From an uncultured Clostridia bacterium (GTDB taxonomy: Bacteria > Bacillota > Clostridia > Lachnospirales > Lachnospiraceae): 24,138 nucleotides of DNA. Below the pieces are notes generated by a model, which saw nothing but the letters and a program-made list of their open reading frames with translations, ran no database searches and was not told the origin of the DNA. The stretch is taken from positions 1-24,138 of the forward strand of contig CAMJIC010000010.1 of the NCBI GenBank assembly GCA_946405675.1, in the 5' to 3' direction. Positions within the stretch are counted from its first letter, which is position 1; each line of letters begins with the position of its first letter. The translations under genes were made by a program, and so were the position numbers. Shown here piece after piece: positions 1-8,071 of the stretch.

Positions 1-847
1 CAAGGCCATCAACATTTCCAAGGAAGGCTTTAAGGAATATTTACAGAAGCTTGCCCAGGCAGTCGGGAAAGAAAGCCTGAACACAACGCAGGATGTGATC
101 GACGCACTGGTGAACCGTGCGGAATTCTTCAAGGCGCATGGCTGCGTCGCCTCCGACCACGGCATCGATTATATGATGTACCGTGTCGGGACGATGGAAG
201 AGGCGGACGCTGCCTTGAAGAAGGCGCTTGCCGGAGAAAAGATCAGTGTCGAGGAAGCGGAGATCTTCCAGACAAAGATCATGCTGGCGCTGGGCCGTGC
301 GTATCACAGACTCGGCATCGTCATGGAGATCCATTACGGGGCGCTGCGCAACGGCAACAGAAGGATGTTTGAGAAGGAAGGCGCGGATACGGGCTTTGAC
401 TGCATGAACATTACCTCCAGCACAGAGGCGCTCGTCAGCTTCATGAGCGCGCTGGATTATACCAATGAACTGCCGAAGACGGTCCTGTTCTCCCTGTATG
501 GTCCGGACAACGAGATGCTGGATACCGTCCTCGGGCTGTTCCAGTCCTCAGAGGTGCCGGGAAAGATCCAGCACGGGCCGGCCTGGTGGTTCTGCGACAC
601 GAAGAGCGGCATGGAGGACCAGATGAAGTCCCTTGCCAACCTGAGCGTCCTGGGGAACTTTATCGGCATGCTGACGGACTCCCGCTCCTTCCTGAGCTAT
701 CCGCGGCATGAGTATTTCCGCAGGATCATGTGCAACTTCATCGGAAAGCTGGTGGAGAATGGTGAGTATCCGGCGGATGAGGACGCGCTGAAGGAGATCG
801 TCCAGGGAATCAGCTACAACAACGCAAAGCGGTATTTCGGGATCTGA
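1..847 (+). CDS. uxaC: Uronate (glucuronate/galacturonate) isomerase, 5'-truncated by window edge
   Basis: The reading frame is open from base 2 and ends at a TGA at 845-847, giving 281 residues. The family is usually about 465-470 residues, so roughly the first 185 are off the window. The C-terminal region carries the UxaC pattern: a segment with ASDHGIDY, then GRAYHRLGIVMEIHYGALRN, GFDCMNI, HGPAWWFCDTKSGMEDQM and a final LTDSRSFLSYPRHEYFRRI block. UxaC is a cytoplasmic metal-dependent amidohydrolase-fold enzyme that interconverts glucuronate with fructuronate and galacturonate with tagaturonate, the entry step of hexuronate catabolism. The downstream uxaB, uxaA, eda and kdgK complete the galacturonate branch. 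The GTG at 95 is internal and not a true start. The identity is secure; the missing N-terminus cannot be judged. Confidence 0.93.
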   Translation, partial: KAINISKEGFKEYLQKLAQAVGKESLNTTQDVIDALVNRAEFFKAHGCVASDHGIDYMMYRVGTMEEADAALKKALAGEKISVEEAEIFQTKIMLALGRAYHRLGIVMEIHYGALRNGNRRMFEKEGADTGFDCMNITSSTEALVSFMSALDYTNELPKTVLFSLYGPDNEMLDTVLGLFQSSEVPGKIQHGPAWWFCDTKSGMEDQMKSLANLSVLGNFIGMLTDSRSFLSYPRHEYFRRIMCNFIGKLVENGEYPADEDALKEIVQGISYNNAKRYFGI

Positions 848-893
848 CCAAAACCTGTGTGGAAAAAAGAAGTATGACAGGAAGGAGGTGAAC

Positions 894-1619
894 ATGGCAC
901 AGACAGTTACGTTTATTGTAGTCCTGGCGGTTGTGTTCGTCCTCCTTCCTGCTTTGTTAAAAAAACTGACGGGAAGGGATTTTATAGAGATTCTGGTAGG
1001 ACGTCCGCTCTTTCGGAAGAAAGAAAAGGAGGACCAGGCCGGGGGCGCGGCTTCGCCGGAGACCAGGCAGACAGGAGACGACAGCAAGGAGAAGAAGGAG
1101 AAGAACAGCACCAGGGCAGACATCCTCCAGACAGTTTCGGAGGTGGCGTCATTTGCCAGAAGGAACCAGTATTATGCCATTATTCCCGGTGTCCTGAAGA
1201 AGGGCGATCTCGAGACGAAGCTTCCCGCGATCCTTGTGATGAGGAGCGGCGTGGTCGGCATTAACCTGTTTGGCTACGGCGGGGCGGTATCCGCGAAAAA
1301 GGATGATCCGGAATGGACGCAGACCATGAATGGTGAGACAAGGCCGATTCCGTCTCCCCTGAAGGTATCGGAAAACATGCGCAAGGTGCTTATGCAGATC
1401 CTGCGTGAGATCGGATATCCTGAAGTGGAGGTGAGCGTGGTCAGTGTCTTTACCCAGAAGGATGTCCGGATCACAGGCCCTGCCGCCACCGAGGTGGTGC
1501 GCGCAAAGTCACTGATCGGGGAGCTTGGGAAGAGCCGGTATGTCAGGACGAAGGATGTCGATGTGAAGAAGCTGGGAGAAGCGCTTGCGTTTTTCCAGGT
1601 TCGGACTCAGAAGAAATAG
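894..1619 (+). CDS. Membrane-anchored NERD-like domain protein, catalytic residues apparently lost
   Basis: ATG at 894 follows a perfect AAGGAGG at 882-888 with 5-nt spacing; a GTG at 888 lies inside that site and is unlikely. The product has 241 residues. Residues about 5-22 form one hydrophobic membrane segment, followed by a charged linker rich in Lys/Glu (about 42-72). The C-terminal part (about 95-200) resembles the NERD domain, a nuclease-related fold: GVVGINLFGYGG (119-130) aligns with the NERD consensus around GVFVIEVKNWSG, then DDPEWTQ, PSPLK and a VSVVSVF strand. The usual Glu and Lys of the E-x-K motif are replaced by Asn124 and Phe126, so nuclease activity is unlikely. It sits between uxaC and the LacI regulator, 46 nt after uxaC, and is probably co-transcribed; no link to hexuronates is evident. 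The family call is inference from pattern matching. Confidence 0.6.
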   Translation: MAQTVTFIVVLAVVFVLLPALLKKLTGRDFIEILVGRPLFRKKEKEDQAGGAASPETRQTGDDSKEKKEKNSTRADILQTVSEVASFARRNQYYAIIPGVLKKGDLETKLPAILVMRSGVVGINLFGYGGAVSAKKDDPEWTQTMNGETRPIPSPLKVSENMRKVLMQILREIGYPEVEVSVVSVFTQKDVRITGPAATEVVRAKSLIGELGKSRYVRTKDVDVKKLGEALAFFQVRTQKK

Positions 1620-1708
1620 GCGCGGTCCAGCATCCCATTGCCCGGAGCAAAAGAGCTTCCGGGCAGGCTGCCGGATCGCAGCAGGAAATAAATGGGGAAC
1701 CATGTGTG

Positions 1709-2710
1709 ATGGCTACGATCAAGGATGTTGCGAAAGCTTCCGGATATTCGGTCTGTACCGTTTCCAAGGCATTGTCCGGGAAGGGGTATATCAAGGATTC
1801 AACGAAGGAGAAGATCCTCCGGGTCGTTGACGAGATCGGCTATCAGCCGAACCATCTTGCAGTGAGCCTGAAAACGGGAAGAACCAGGGCCATTGCCCTG
1901 ATCGTTCCGGATGTCATGAACGTATATTTCTCACGTCTGCAGAAGTATGTAGATTACTATGCGGGACAGTTCGGATACATGGTATACCTGTGCAATACCA
2001 ACAATTCCCTCGAGCGGGAGAAATCCTACCTGAGGAATCTGTCGGAAGGCAGGGTGGACGGGGTGCTCATCACGCCGTGCACCCCGGAGCATGGCCACAT
2101 CCGGAAACTGAAGCAGATCGGGATCCCCTATGTGTACATGAACCGCTACTTTGCGGATGAGCCGGAGCACTGCCTTCCCTTAAACAATGAAAAAGGCGGA
2201 TACGAGTGCGTCAGTTATCTTGCTCAGAAGGGGTTCAAAAGGATCGGAGGGATCTTCCAGTCCTTCTCCAACATGTCCTTCCCGGAGCGGTTTCAGGGAA
2301 TGAAGCGCGCGCTGAAGGAGGCGGGCCTTGCGCTGGATGAAAGCCTGTGCCTGTTTGACATGGATGACCTGGATAACGCACATGAAAAAATCCGCACTCT
2401 GCTGGCGAATCCAGGGCGACCGGAGGCACTTTTTGCGGCAAATGACATGCTGGCGCTAAGTGTATACCAGGCTGCCTATGAATGCGGCCTGAGGATCCCG
2501 GATGACCTGTCCGTGGTCGGCTATGACAACAGCTATCTGTCCGACAAGGTCGCCCCGAAGCTGACAAGCTATTATTCCCCGGTACGGGAGAGTGCGGAGA
2601 GCGCGATCCGCTACCTGATGGCAGTCCTTGACGAAAGGGTGCCGGAGAAGATGAGCATGCTGGATGGCTGGCTGGTGGAGAAGGGCTCGGTGGCGGAAAA
2701 GCGCCGCTGA
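1709..2710 (+). CDS. LacI-family transcriptional regulator, probable hexuronate regulator
   Basis: The product has 333 residues, typical of LacI/GalR proteins. The N-terminus (TIKDVAKASGYSVCTVSKAL) is the LacI helix-turn-helix. It is followed by the hinge (IGYQPNHLAVSLKTGRT) and a periplasmic-binding-protein-like sensor domain with IALIVPD, RVDGVLITP, the FAANDMLALSV segment and DDLSVVGYDNSYLSDKVAPKLTS (given as separate motifs). ATG at 1709 gives the canonical MATIKDVA start and has GGGGAA about 9 nt upstream; a GTG three bases earlier is the alternative. It lies between uxaC and uxaB in the same direction, so it probably senses an intermediate of galacturonate breakdown and represses or activates this cluster. 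The inducer and operator cannot be read from the sequence. Confidence 0.88.
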   Translation: MATIKDVAKASGYSVCTVSKALSGKGYIKDSTKEKILRVVDEIGYQPNHLAVSLKTGRTRAIALIVPDVMNVYFSRLQKYVDYYAGQFGYMVYLCNTNNSLEREKSYLRNLSEGRVDGVLITPCTPEHGHIRKLKQIGIPYVYMNRYFADEPEHCLPLNNEKGGYECVSYLAQKGFKRIGGIFQSFSNMSFPERFQGMKRALKEAGLALDESLCLFDMDDLDNAHEKIRTLLANPGRPEALFAANDMLALSVYQAAYECGLRIPDDLSVVGYDNSYLSDKVAPKLTSYYSPVRESAESAIRYLMAVLDERVPEKMSMLDGWLVEKGSVAEKRR

Positions 2711-2748
2711 CAGATGGTGAAGATACCCGGTGAGGAGGAAATAAGAAA

Positions 2749-4248
2749 ATGGAACAGCTCAATTATAAGGTGCTGGAGAAGTCAGGGTATGAGGGATATA
2801 TCCTGAAGGAGGCACCGGTCAAGGTACTTCAGTTCGGAGAAGGCAATTTTCTCCGGGCATTCGTAGATTACTGGTTTGACCTGGCAAATGAAGCCGGCGT
2901 CTGGAACGGAAAGGCTGTCCTGGTTCAGCCCATCGGTGGCGGGCTTGCGAAGGTGATCAATGACCAGGAAGGACTTTATACCCTTTACCTTCGCGGAAGC
3001 GAAAAGGGAGAGAAGGTTGACCGCAAGAGAGTCATTTCTTCCGTGGCATGCTGCCTGAATCCGTATGAGAAGGACGACTATGAGGCAATGATGAAGGTCG
3101 CGGAATCGGATGACCTGGAGGTGATTGCTTCCAACACGACAGAAGCAGGGATCCAGTATGATCCTTCCTGCCAGTTCACGGACACCCCGCCGTCCTCCTT
3201 CCCGGGAAAGATGACGCAGGTTTTGTACCGCCGTTGGAAGGCAGGAAAGAAGGGCGTCGTGATCCTCGCCTGCGAGCTGATCGACAACAACGGGCGCGAG
3301 CTGCAAAGATGCGTCAACCATTACATTGACCAATGGGGTCTGGAATCCGGCTTCCGTGATTATGTGAACGACGAATGCATTTTCTGCGGATCTCTGGTGG
3401 ACAGGATTGTTCCGGGACGCGTGCGCGACGCGGAAGAGGTGAAGCGCATGAACGAGGAGAACGGGTACGAAGACCAGCTCATGGATGTGGGCGAGGTGTT
3501 CGGCGTATGGGTCATCGAAGGGCCGGAGGGCCTTGAGGACCGCCTTCCGTTCAAGAAGGCAGGGCTTGAAGAGAGCGTCTTTGTTGTTCCGGACATGAGT
3601 CCATACAAGAAGAGAAAGGTACGCATCCTGAACGGGGCGCATACAGGCTTTGTCCTGGGAAGCTATCTGGCAGGAAAGGACATTGTGCGTGACTGCATGC
3701 ACGACGAGACCATCCGCGGCTTCATGAACAAGATGCTCTATGACGAGGTGATCCCGACGCTTCCCCTTGACAAGGACGATCTGAAGAACTTTGCCGCCGC
3801 CGTGGAAGACAGGTTCAATAACCCCTTCGTCGATCACCAGCTGCTGAGCATTTCCCTGAATTCCACCTCCAAGTGGAAGGCCAGGAACATGCCGTCCTTC
3901 CTGGAATACATCGAAGAAAAGAAGGAACTTCCGCCTTGCCTGACCATGTCGCTGGCAGCCTACATCGCATTTTACAGCGCAGACCTTCAGGAGCTTGGAG
4001 AGCGCGAGCTGATCGCGAAGCGCCCTGCCGGCAATACCTACGCAATCAATGATGACCGCTGGGTGCTGGAATTCTACTGGGCGCACAAGGATGACAGCAT
4101 CAGGGATCTGGTTCACAGCGTCCTGTCCAACGAGAAGATGTGGGATATGGACCTTTCCGGGATCGCGAAGCTGGAGGATGAGGTCGTCCGCGGCCTGACT
4201 ATGATTCGGGAGGAGGGCGCGCTTGCCGCCTTTAAGAGCTGCTTATGA
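2749..4248 (+). CDS. uxaB: Tagaturonate reductase (altronate oxidoreductase)
   Basis: The product has 499 residues, close to the ~480-500 of the family. The N-terminus VLQFGEGNFLRAFVDYW is the nucleotide-binding start of the mannitol dehydrogenase/polyol long-chain dehydrogenase family, and VWVIEGPEG and a C-terminal TYAINDDRWVLEFYW are UxaB-like. Catalytic Lys290, Asn295 and His298 (KVRILNGAH) have the K-x4-N-x2-H spacing known in this family. It reduces D-tagaturonate to D-altronate with NADH in the cytoplasm. ATG at 2749 has GAGGAGG at about 2732-2738. Its stop overlaps the next start in an ATGA (4245-4248), which indicates translational coupling to uxaA. Confidence 0.93.
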   Translation: MEQLNYKVLEKSGYEGYILKEAPVKVLQFGEGNFLRAFVDYWFDLANEAGVWNGKAVLVQPIGGGLAKVINDQEGLYTLYLRGSEKGEKVDRKRVISSVACCLNPYEKDDYEAMMKVAESDDLEVIASNTTEAGIQYDPSCQFTDTPPSSFPGKMTQVLYRRWKAGKKGVVILACELIDNNGRELQRCVNHYIDQWGLESGFRDYVNDECIFCGSLVDRIVPGRVRDAEEVKRMNEENGYEDQLMDVGEVFGVWVIEGPEGLEDRLPFKKAGLEESVFVVPDMSPYKKRKVRILNGAHTGFVLGSYLAGKDIVRDCMHDETIRGFMNKMLYDEVIPTLPLDKDDLKNFAAAVEDRFNNPFVDHQLLSISLNSTSKWKARNMPSFLEYIEEKKELPPCLTMSLAAYIAFYSADLQELGERELIAKRPAGNTYAINDDRWVLEFYWAHKDDSIRDLVHSVLSNEKMWDMDLSGIAKLEDEVVRGLTMIREEGALAAFKSCL

Positions 4249-5723
4249 TCAGTATCAGGATCCATCCGTCCGATAATGTGGCGGTAGCGCTGGAGCCGGT
4301 GAAGGCCGGGACGGTCCTCTCTGTAGACGGCCTGTCGGTCACGACGGCCGAGGACATCCCGCAGGGCCATAAGGTTGCCCTGAAGGACATCGGCGAAGGC
4401 GAAGATATTATCAAATATGGTTTTTCCATCGGACACGCGCTGAGCGGGATTTCCGCGGGACAGTGGGTGCACACCCACAATGCGGCCACGAACCTGTCCG
4501 GTGAGGTGGAGTACAGCTATCATCCCACGCATCCTGTGATCGGGCGCGTGGAGCCGGAGACGTTCAAGGGCTTTCTGCGTAAGGACGGAAGGGCCGCGAT
4601 CCGGAATGAGATCTGGATCATCCCTACGGTGGGATGTGTCAATGACGTGGCGAAGAAGCTGGTGGCCGACAACCAGGATCTGGTGAAGGGCACCGTGGAC
4701 GGGCTGTATACCTTCACGCACCCCTTTGGCTGCAGCCAGACAGGCCATGACCATGTGCAGACAAGGAAACTCCTGGCAGCCCTGGTCCGCCACCCGAATG
4801 CGGGAGGCGTGCTTGTCCTGAGCCTTGGCTGCGAGAACCTGACCCATGAACAGTTCCTGGAGGAGCTGGGGGACTATGACAAGGACCGGGTGAAGTTCCT
4901 CACCTGCCAGGATGTGGAGGACGAATTCAGCGCGGCAAGGCCCCTGCTGGAGGAGCTTTCCGCATATGCCGGGCAGTTTGAGCGCGTGGAATTGCCGGTG
5001 TCGAAGCTTGTGGTCGGCATGAAATGCGGCGGCTCTGACGGGCTGAGCGGGATCACTGCCAATCCGACCGTCGGGCGTTTTTCGGATATGCTGATCGCCC
5101 GTGGCGGCTCCACCGTCCTGACAGAGGTTCCGGAGATGTTCGGCGCGGAGGGATTTTTGATCGACCGCTGCGTCGATGAAACGGTATTCCATAAGGCGGA
5201 GCACATGCTGAATGGATTCAAGGATTATTTCATCCGGCACGGCGAGGTGGTCTATGACAACCCAAGCCCCGGCAACAAGCAGGGGGGTATCACGACGCTG
5301 GAGGACAAATCCTGCGGCTGTGTGCAGAAGGGCGGAAGCGCGCCGATCGTGGATGTCATTGATTATGCGGAGCCTGTGACAAAGCAGGGGCTGAACCTTC
5401 TGTACGGACCTGGAAATGATCTGGTCTCCGCCACCGCCATGACGGCAGCGGGAGCTCACCTGATCCTCTTTACGACAGGAAGGGGAACGCCTTTCGGAGC
5501 GCCTGCGCCGACCTTGAAGATCGCGACGAACAACCGCCTTGCGCAGAAGAAGGGCGGCTGGATCGACTTCAACGCAGGAACCATCACCCAGGGCGAGCCG
5601 ATTGATGAGACTGCAAAGCGCCTGTTTGACCTGGTTCTTGAAGTGGCCGAAGGCAGGAAGACGAAGGCGGAAGAGAACGGCTTCCGTGAGATCTCGATCT
5701 TCAAGGACGGCGTCGTATTATGA
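4245..5723 (+). CDS. uxaA: Altronate dehydratase
   Basis: The product has 492 residues, full length for UxaA. An N-terminal SAF-type domain (about 1-90, including GHKVALKDI and the histidine-containing WVHTHN) is followed by the large C-terminal domain. That domain carries cysteine motifs GCSQTGHDH, MKCGGSDGLSGITANP, EDKSCGCVQKGG and TTGRGTPFGAPAPTLKIATN. UxaA removes water from D-altronate to give 2-keto-3-deoxygluconate and needs Fe2+ or another divalent metal. The start overlaps the uxaB stop by four bases. The last codons (KDGVVL-stop) are the first copy of a 38-bp tandem repeat that continues beyond the stop codon. Confidence 0.94.
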   Translation: MISIRIHPSDNVAVALEPVKAGTVLSVDGLSVTTAEDIPQGHKVALKDIGEGEDIIKYGFSIGHALSGISAGQWVHTHNAATNLSGEVEYSYHPTHPVIGRVEPETFKGFLRKDGRAAIRNEIWIIPTVGCVNDVAKKLVADNQDLVKGTVDGLYTFTHPFGCSQTGHDHVQTRKLLAALVRHPNAGGVLVLSLGCENLTHEQFLEELGDYDKDRVKFLTCQDVEDEFSAARPLLEELSAYAGQFERVELPVSKLVVGMKCGGSDGLSGITANPTVGRFSDMLIARGGSTVLTEVPEMFGAEGFLIDRCVDETVFHKAEHMLNGFKDYFIRHGEVVYDNPSPGNKQGGITTLEDKSCGCVQKGGSAPIVDVIDYAEPVTKQGLNLLYGPGNDLVSATAMTAAGAHLILFTTGRGTPFGAPAPTLKIATNNRLAQKKGGWIDFNAGTITQGEPIDETAKRLFDLVLEVAEGRKTKAEENGFREISIFKDGVVL

Positions 5724-5848
5724 CACAGGGCATCATCTTGAAGGATGGCGTCGTATTATGACACAGGGCATCATCTTGAAGGATGGCATCGTATTGTTAT
5801 GTCAGCATTATCTTCGAGGACGGTGCTGTATTATGATGTAGAGCATCA
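5709..5848 (+). repeat. 38-bp tandem repeat, about 4 copies, across the uxaA stop codon
   Basis: Copies begin at 5709, 5747, 5785 and 5822 (periods 38, 38, 37). The first two are essentially identical, the third diverges in its second half and the fourth is degenerate. Each unit contains GGCGTCGTATTATGACACAG or a derivative, so the last codons and stop of uxaA have been copied downstream with the flanking DNA. This fits slipped-strand duplication followed by decay. The array fills most of the 203-nt uxaA-eda spacer. Confidence 0.92.
5720..5841 (+). other. Two ATGA-coupled micro-ORFs generated by the repeat
   Basis: Because each repeat copy holds ATTATGA, the ATG at 5720 overlaps the uxaA TGA and opens a 13-residue ORF (MTQGIILKDGVVL) ending at 5761. 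The ATG at 5758 overlaps that stop and opens a 27-residue ORF starting MTQGIILKDGIVL and ending at 5841. No dedicated ribosome binding site is visible, so translation would depend on re-initiation after uxaA. The peptides copy the UxaA C-terminus. They may be a by-product of repeat expansion; expression is unproven. Confidence 0.3.
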
Positions 5849-5862
5849 AAGGTCCTGGAACA

Positions 5863-5891
5863 GAAGCATGTTTGCCGTACAGACATGCTTT
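5863..5891 (+). promoter_or_regulatory. Intercistronic hairpin before eda
   Basis: AAGCATGT (5864-5871) pairs perfectly with ACATGCTT (5883-5890); GU and UA pairs extend the stem inward and a GU outward. It lies just upstream of the eda ribosome binding site (AGGAAGGA, about 5912-5919). There is no U-run, so it is more likely an mRNA-processing or stability element than a terminator. Confidence 0.45.
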
Positions 5892-5926
5892 AGCAACGGA
5901 TTTATTGATACAGGAAGGAAAAAGAC

Positions 5927-6565
5927 ATGAATGATGTGATCAAAGAACTGGGCGCATACGGGATCGTCCCGGTCGTTGTTTTGAATGATGCGAAAAATGC
6001 GAAGCCACTGGCGAAGGCGCTGTGCGAGGGCGGGCTTGCATGCGCGGAAGTAACCTTCCGTACGCAGGCGGCGGAAGAGTCCATCCGGATCATGGCGAAG
6101 GAATTCCCCCAGATGCTGGTGGGTGCCGGAACGGTCCTGACTGTTGAGCAGGTGCAGCGTGCCGTGGACGCAGGCGCGAACTTCATCGTAAGCCCGGGCC
6201 TGAACCCGGTGGTGGTGCAGTACTGCATCGACCACAGCATCCCTGTATGCCCGGGAACCTGCACGCCTTCGGAGATGGAGCAGGCGATGAGCATGGGACT
6301 TGACACGGTGAAGTTCTTCCCGGCTGAGCCGTCAGGCGGAGTGAAGTTCATCAAGGCGGTCGCGGCTCCCTACACCAACCTGAAGTTCATGCCCACCGGC
6401 GGCGTGAATGCTACAAATGTCAGAGATTACCTGGAATATGACCGTATTCTGTGCTGCGGCGGCAGCTGGATGGTAAAGGGTTCCCTGATCGACAACGGGG
6501 AATTTGACAAGATCCGTGAGCTGACAAAAGAGGCGGCTGCGATCGTCAGGGAAATCAGAGGCTGA
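5927..6565 (+). CDS. eda: 2-dehydro-3-deoxyphosphogluconate (KDPG) aldolase
   Basis: The product has 212 residues, normal for class I KDPG aldolases. Schiff-base Lys129 lies in DTVKFFPAE, and the catalytic Glu41 in CAEVTFRT. GAGTVLT, FIVSPGLNP, PGTCTPSEM and FMPTGGVN are family motifs. It cleaves KDPG to pyruvate and glyceraldehyde-3-phosphate, the last step of the pathway encoded here. ATG at 5927 follows AGGAAGGA. It is probably in the uxa transcript, separated from uxaA by the repeat array and a hairpin. Distinction from the related KDPGal/KHG aldolase activities cannot be made by eye. Confidence 0.93.
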   Translation: MNDVIKELGAYGIVPVVVLNDAKNAKPLAKALCEGGLACAEVTFRTQAAEESIRIMAKEFPQMLVGAGTVLTVEQVQRAVDAGANFIVSPGLNPVVVQYCIDHSIPVCPGTCTPSEMEQAMSMGLDTVKFFPAEPSGGVKFIKAVAAPYTNLKFMPTGGVNATNVRDYLEYDRILCCGGSWMVKGSLIDNGEFDKIRELTKEAAAIVREIRG

Positions 6566-6589
6566 TTCAGAAGCAGCCGGAGACAAGTT

Positions 6590-6697
6590 GAACAAGTCAC
6601 ACCCCTGCCAGCTGGCCGGCCCGCTGGCAGGGGCTTGGCCTGTAACCTGCACATTATCCCCGGCCAGCGGGGCTGACTGTGGGTGTGGCCTGTAGCA
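6590..6697 (+). repeat. Dispersed intergenic repeat with strong hairpin (eda-kdgK spacer)
   Basis: Bases 6590-6619 match 17724-17753 in the hisZ-hisG spacer at 27 of 30 positions. Inside lies a perfect 11-bp stem: CCCCTGCCAGC at 6602-6612 pairs with GCTGGCAGGGG at 6623-6633, loop 10 nt. A weaker inverted copy of the left end (CACACCC and following) is seen near 6663-6688 (GGGTGTGG). There is no U-run, so it is not a classical terminator. It fits a REP/MITE-like intergenic element that stays in the transcript of the operon. Confidence 0.6.
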
Positions 6698-6733
6698 GCA
6701 GCTGCATTCGTGAGCAGAATGGAGAATAAGAAA

Positions 6734-7825
6734 ATGGAATTGAATCTGAGAAAAGAATATACCTATGATGCTGTTTCCCTTGGTGAGGTGATGCTGCGTC
6801 TTGATCCGGGCGAGGGCAGGATCCGCACCGCCCGTTCCTTCCGTGCGTGGGAAGGCGGCGGGGAGTACAATGTGGTGCGCGGCCTGAGAAGGTGCTTTGG
6901 AATGAAGACTGCCGTCATCACTGCATTTGCGGACAACGAGGTCGGCAAGCTCATGGAGGATTTCATCCTGCAGGGCGGTGTTGACACCAGCCTGATCAGA
7001 TGGATGCCGACGGACGGGATCGGAAGGATCTGCAGGAATGGCCTGAACTTTACGGAGCGCGGCTTCGGGATCCGCGGCGCGGTGGGATGCAGCGACCGGG
7101 CGAACACGGCGATCTCCAAGGCAACGCCGGAAGACTTTGACTTCGAGCACATTTTCGGTGAGCTTGGGGTGAGATGGCTTCATACGGGCGGCATCTATGC
7201 GGCCTTGAGCGAGCAGTCCTGCGAGACCGTCATAGCGGCGATCAAGACCGCGAAGAAGTACGGCACGGTCGTTTCCTATGACCTTAACTACCGCCCCTCC
7301 ATGTGGAGCGCGATCGGCGGGCTTGACAAGTGCAGGGAGGTCAACCGCGAGGTTGCGAAGTATGTGGATGTCATGATCGGCAACGAAGAGGACTTCACCG
7401 CCTGCCTTGGCTTTGAGATCGAGGGAAATGAAGCCGGCCTGAAGAAACTCAACCTGGACGGCTATAAGAAGATGATCAACGAGGCAGCCAAGACCTACCC
7501 GAACTTTAAGGCAGTCGCCACGACCCTGCGCACGGTCAAAACAGCGACAGTCAACGACTGGAAAGCGATCTGCTGGGCAGACGGCGAGATCTATCAGTCA
7601 ACCGCATATGACGGGCTGGAGATCCTCGACCGTGTCGGCGGCGGCGACAGCTTCGCCTCCGGCCTCGTCTACGGCCTGATGACGACCGGCGACGCACAGG
7701 CAGCGGTCAACTACGGCGCAGCCCACGGCGCCCTCGCCATGACAACCCCCGGCGACACAACCATGGCTTCGAAGAAGGAAGTAGAAGCCCTGATGAAAGG
7801 CGCAGGAGCCAGGGTCAACCGCTGA
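6734..7825 (+). CDS. kdgK: 2-keto-3-deoxygluconate kinase (PfkB family)
   Basis: The product has 363 residues. ATG at 6734 is chosen because GGAGA at 6720-6724 precedes it; starts at 6719 or 6683 are possible but lack a site. PfkB signatures are YDAVSLGEVMLRLDPG at the N-terminus, VVSYDLNYRPSMW in the middle and VGGGDSFASGLVYGLM near the end, where Asp305 is the expected catalytic base (GAGD motif read as GGGD). It phosphorylates KDG to KDPG, linking UxaA to Eda. The operon context makes KdgK more likely than another PfkB sugar kinase. It is the last gene of the cluster, followed by a terminator. Confidence 0.88.
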   Translation: MELNLRKEYTYDAVSLGEVMLRLDPGEGRIRTARSFRAWEGGGEYNVVRGLRRCFGMKTAVITAFADNEVGKLMEDFILQGGVDTSLIRWMPTDGIGRICRNGLNFTERGFGIRGAVGCSDRANTAISKATPEDFDFEHIFGELGVRWLHTGGIYAALSEQSCETVIAAIKTAKKYGTVVSYDLNYRPSMWSAIGGLDKCREVNREVAKYVDVMIGNEEDFTACLGFEIEGNEAGLKKLNLDGYKKMINEAAKTYPNFKAVATTLRTVKTATVNDWKAICWADGEIYQSTAYDGLEILDRVGGGDSFASGLVYGLMTTGDAQAAVNYGAAHGALAMTTPGDTTMASKKEVEALMKGAGARVNR

Positions 7826-7848
7826 TAACACAGATGTAATGAAACAGA

Positions 7849-7906
7849 GAAAGCCTGCAGGGCCTAAGACAGCACATGCCCCGGCCTGCAGGCTTTCTTC
7901 TTTTTT
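7849..7906 (+). terminator. Rho-independent terminator after kdgK
   Basis: GAAAGCCTGCAGG(g)CC at 7849-7864 pairs with GGCCTGCAGGCTTTC at about 7883-7897, with one bulged G, followed by TTCTTTTTT. It closes the hexuronate cluster. Confidence 0.88.
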
Positions 7907-7945
7907 AAGACAGAATGGATGTCAGCAATTTTTTTCAAAAAAACA

Positions 7946-7974
7946 ACGTCAGACCAACAGGTTTTTGGTATAAT
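7946..7974 (+). promoter_or_regulatory. Putative promoter of the mgsA-like/rsmD/coaD operon
   Basis: A perfect TATAAT -10 box lies at 7969-7974, in an AT-rich tract just downstream of the kdgK terminator. The -35 region about 17 nt upstream (around 7946-7951) is a poor match to TTGACA. The ~100-nt leader contains a small GGTG/CACC hairpin followed by a T-run near 7981-8007, which could act as a weak attenuator. Confidence 0.6.
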
Positions 7975-8071
7975 GAATCAGGTGCTTCTGACACCCCCGT
8001 TTTTTTCGGAATCCGGCCGTTTGGCTGTGCCTCCCAAAACCGGGAATCACGCATAAGGATGGTGGTTTAGG

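Noticed and set aside
95..847. Separate gene starting at GTG 95
   Set aside because: The frame is open to the window edge and continuous with UxaC; this is an internal codon.
2782..4116. 444-residue open frame on the - strand
   Set aside because: It is antisense to uxaB, without a ribosome binding site or recognisable domain; a codon-bias shadow.
4113..5459. 448-residue open frame on the - strand
   Set aside because: Antisense shadow of uxaA; no family motifs.
6602..6633. Terminator between eda and kdgK
   Set aside because: The 11-bp stem is strong but not followed by T residues; it is better explained as part of a dispersed repeat.
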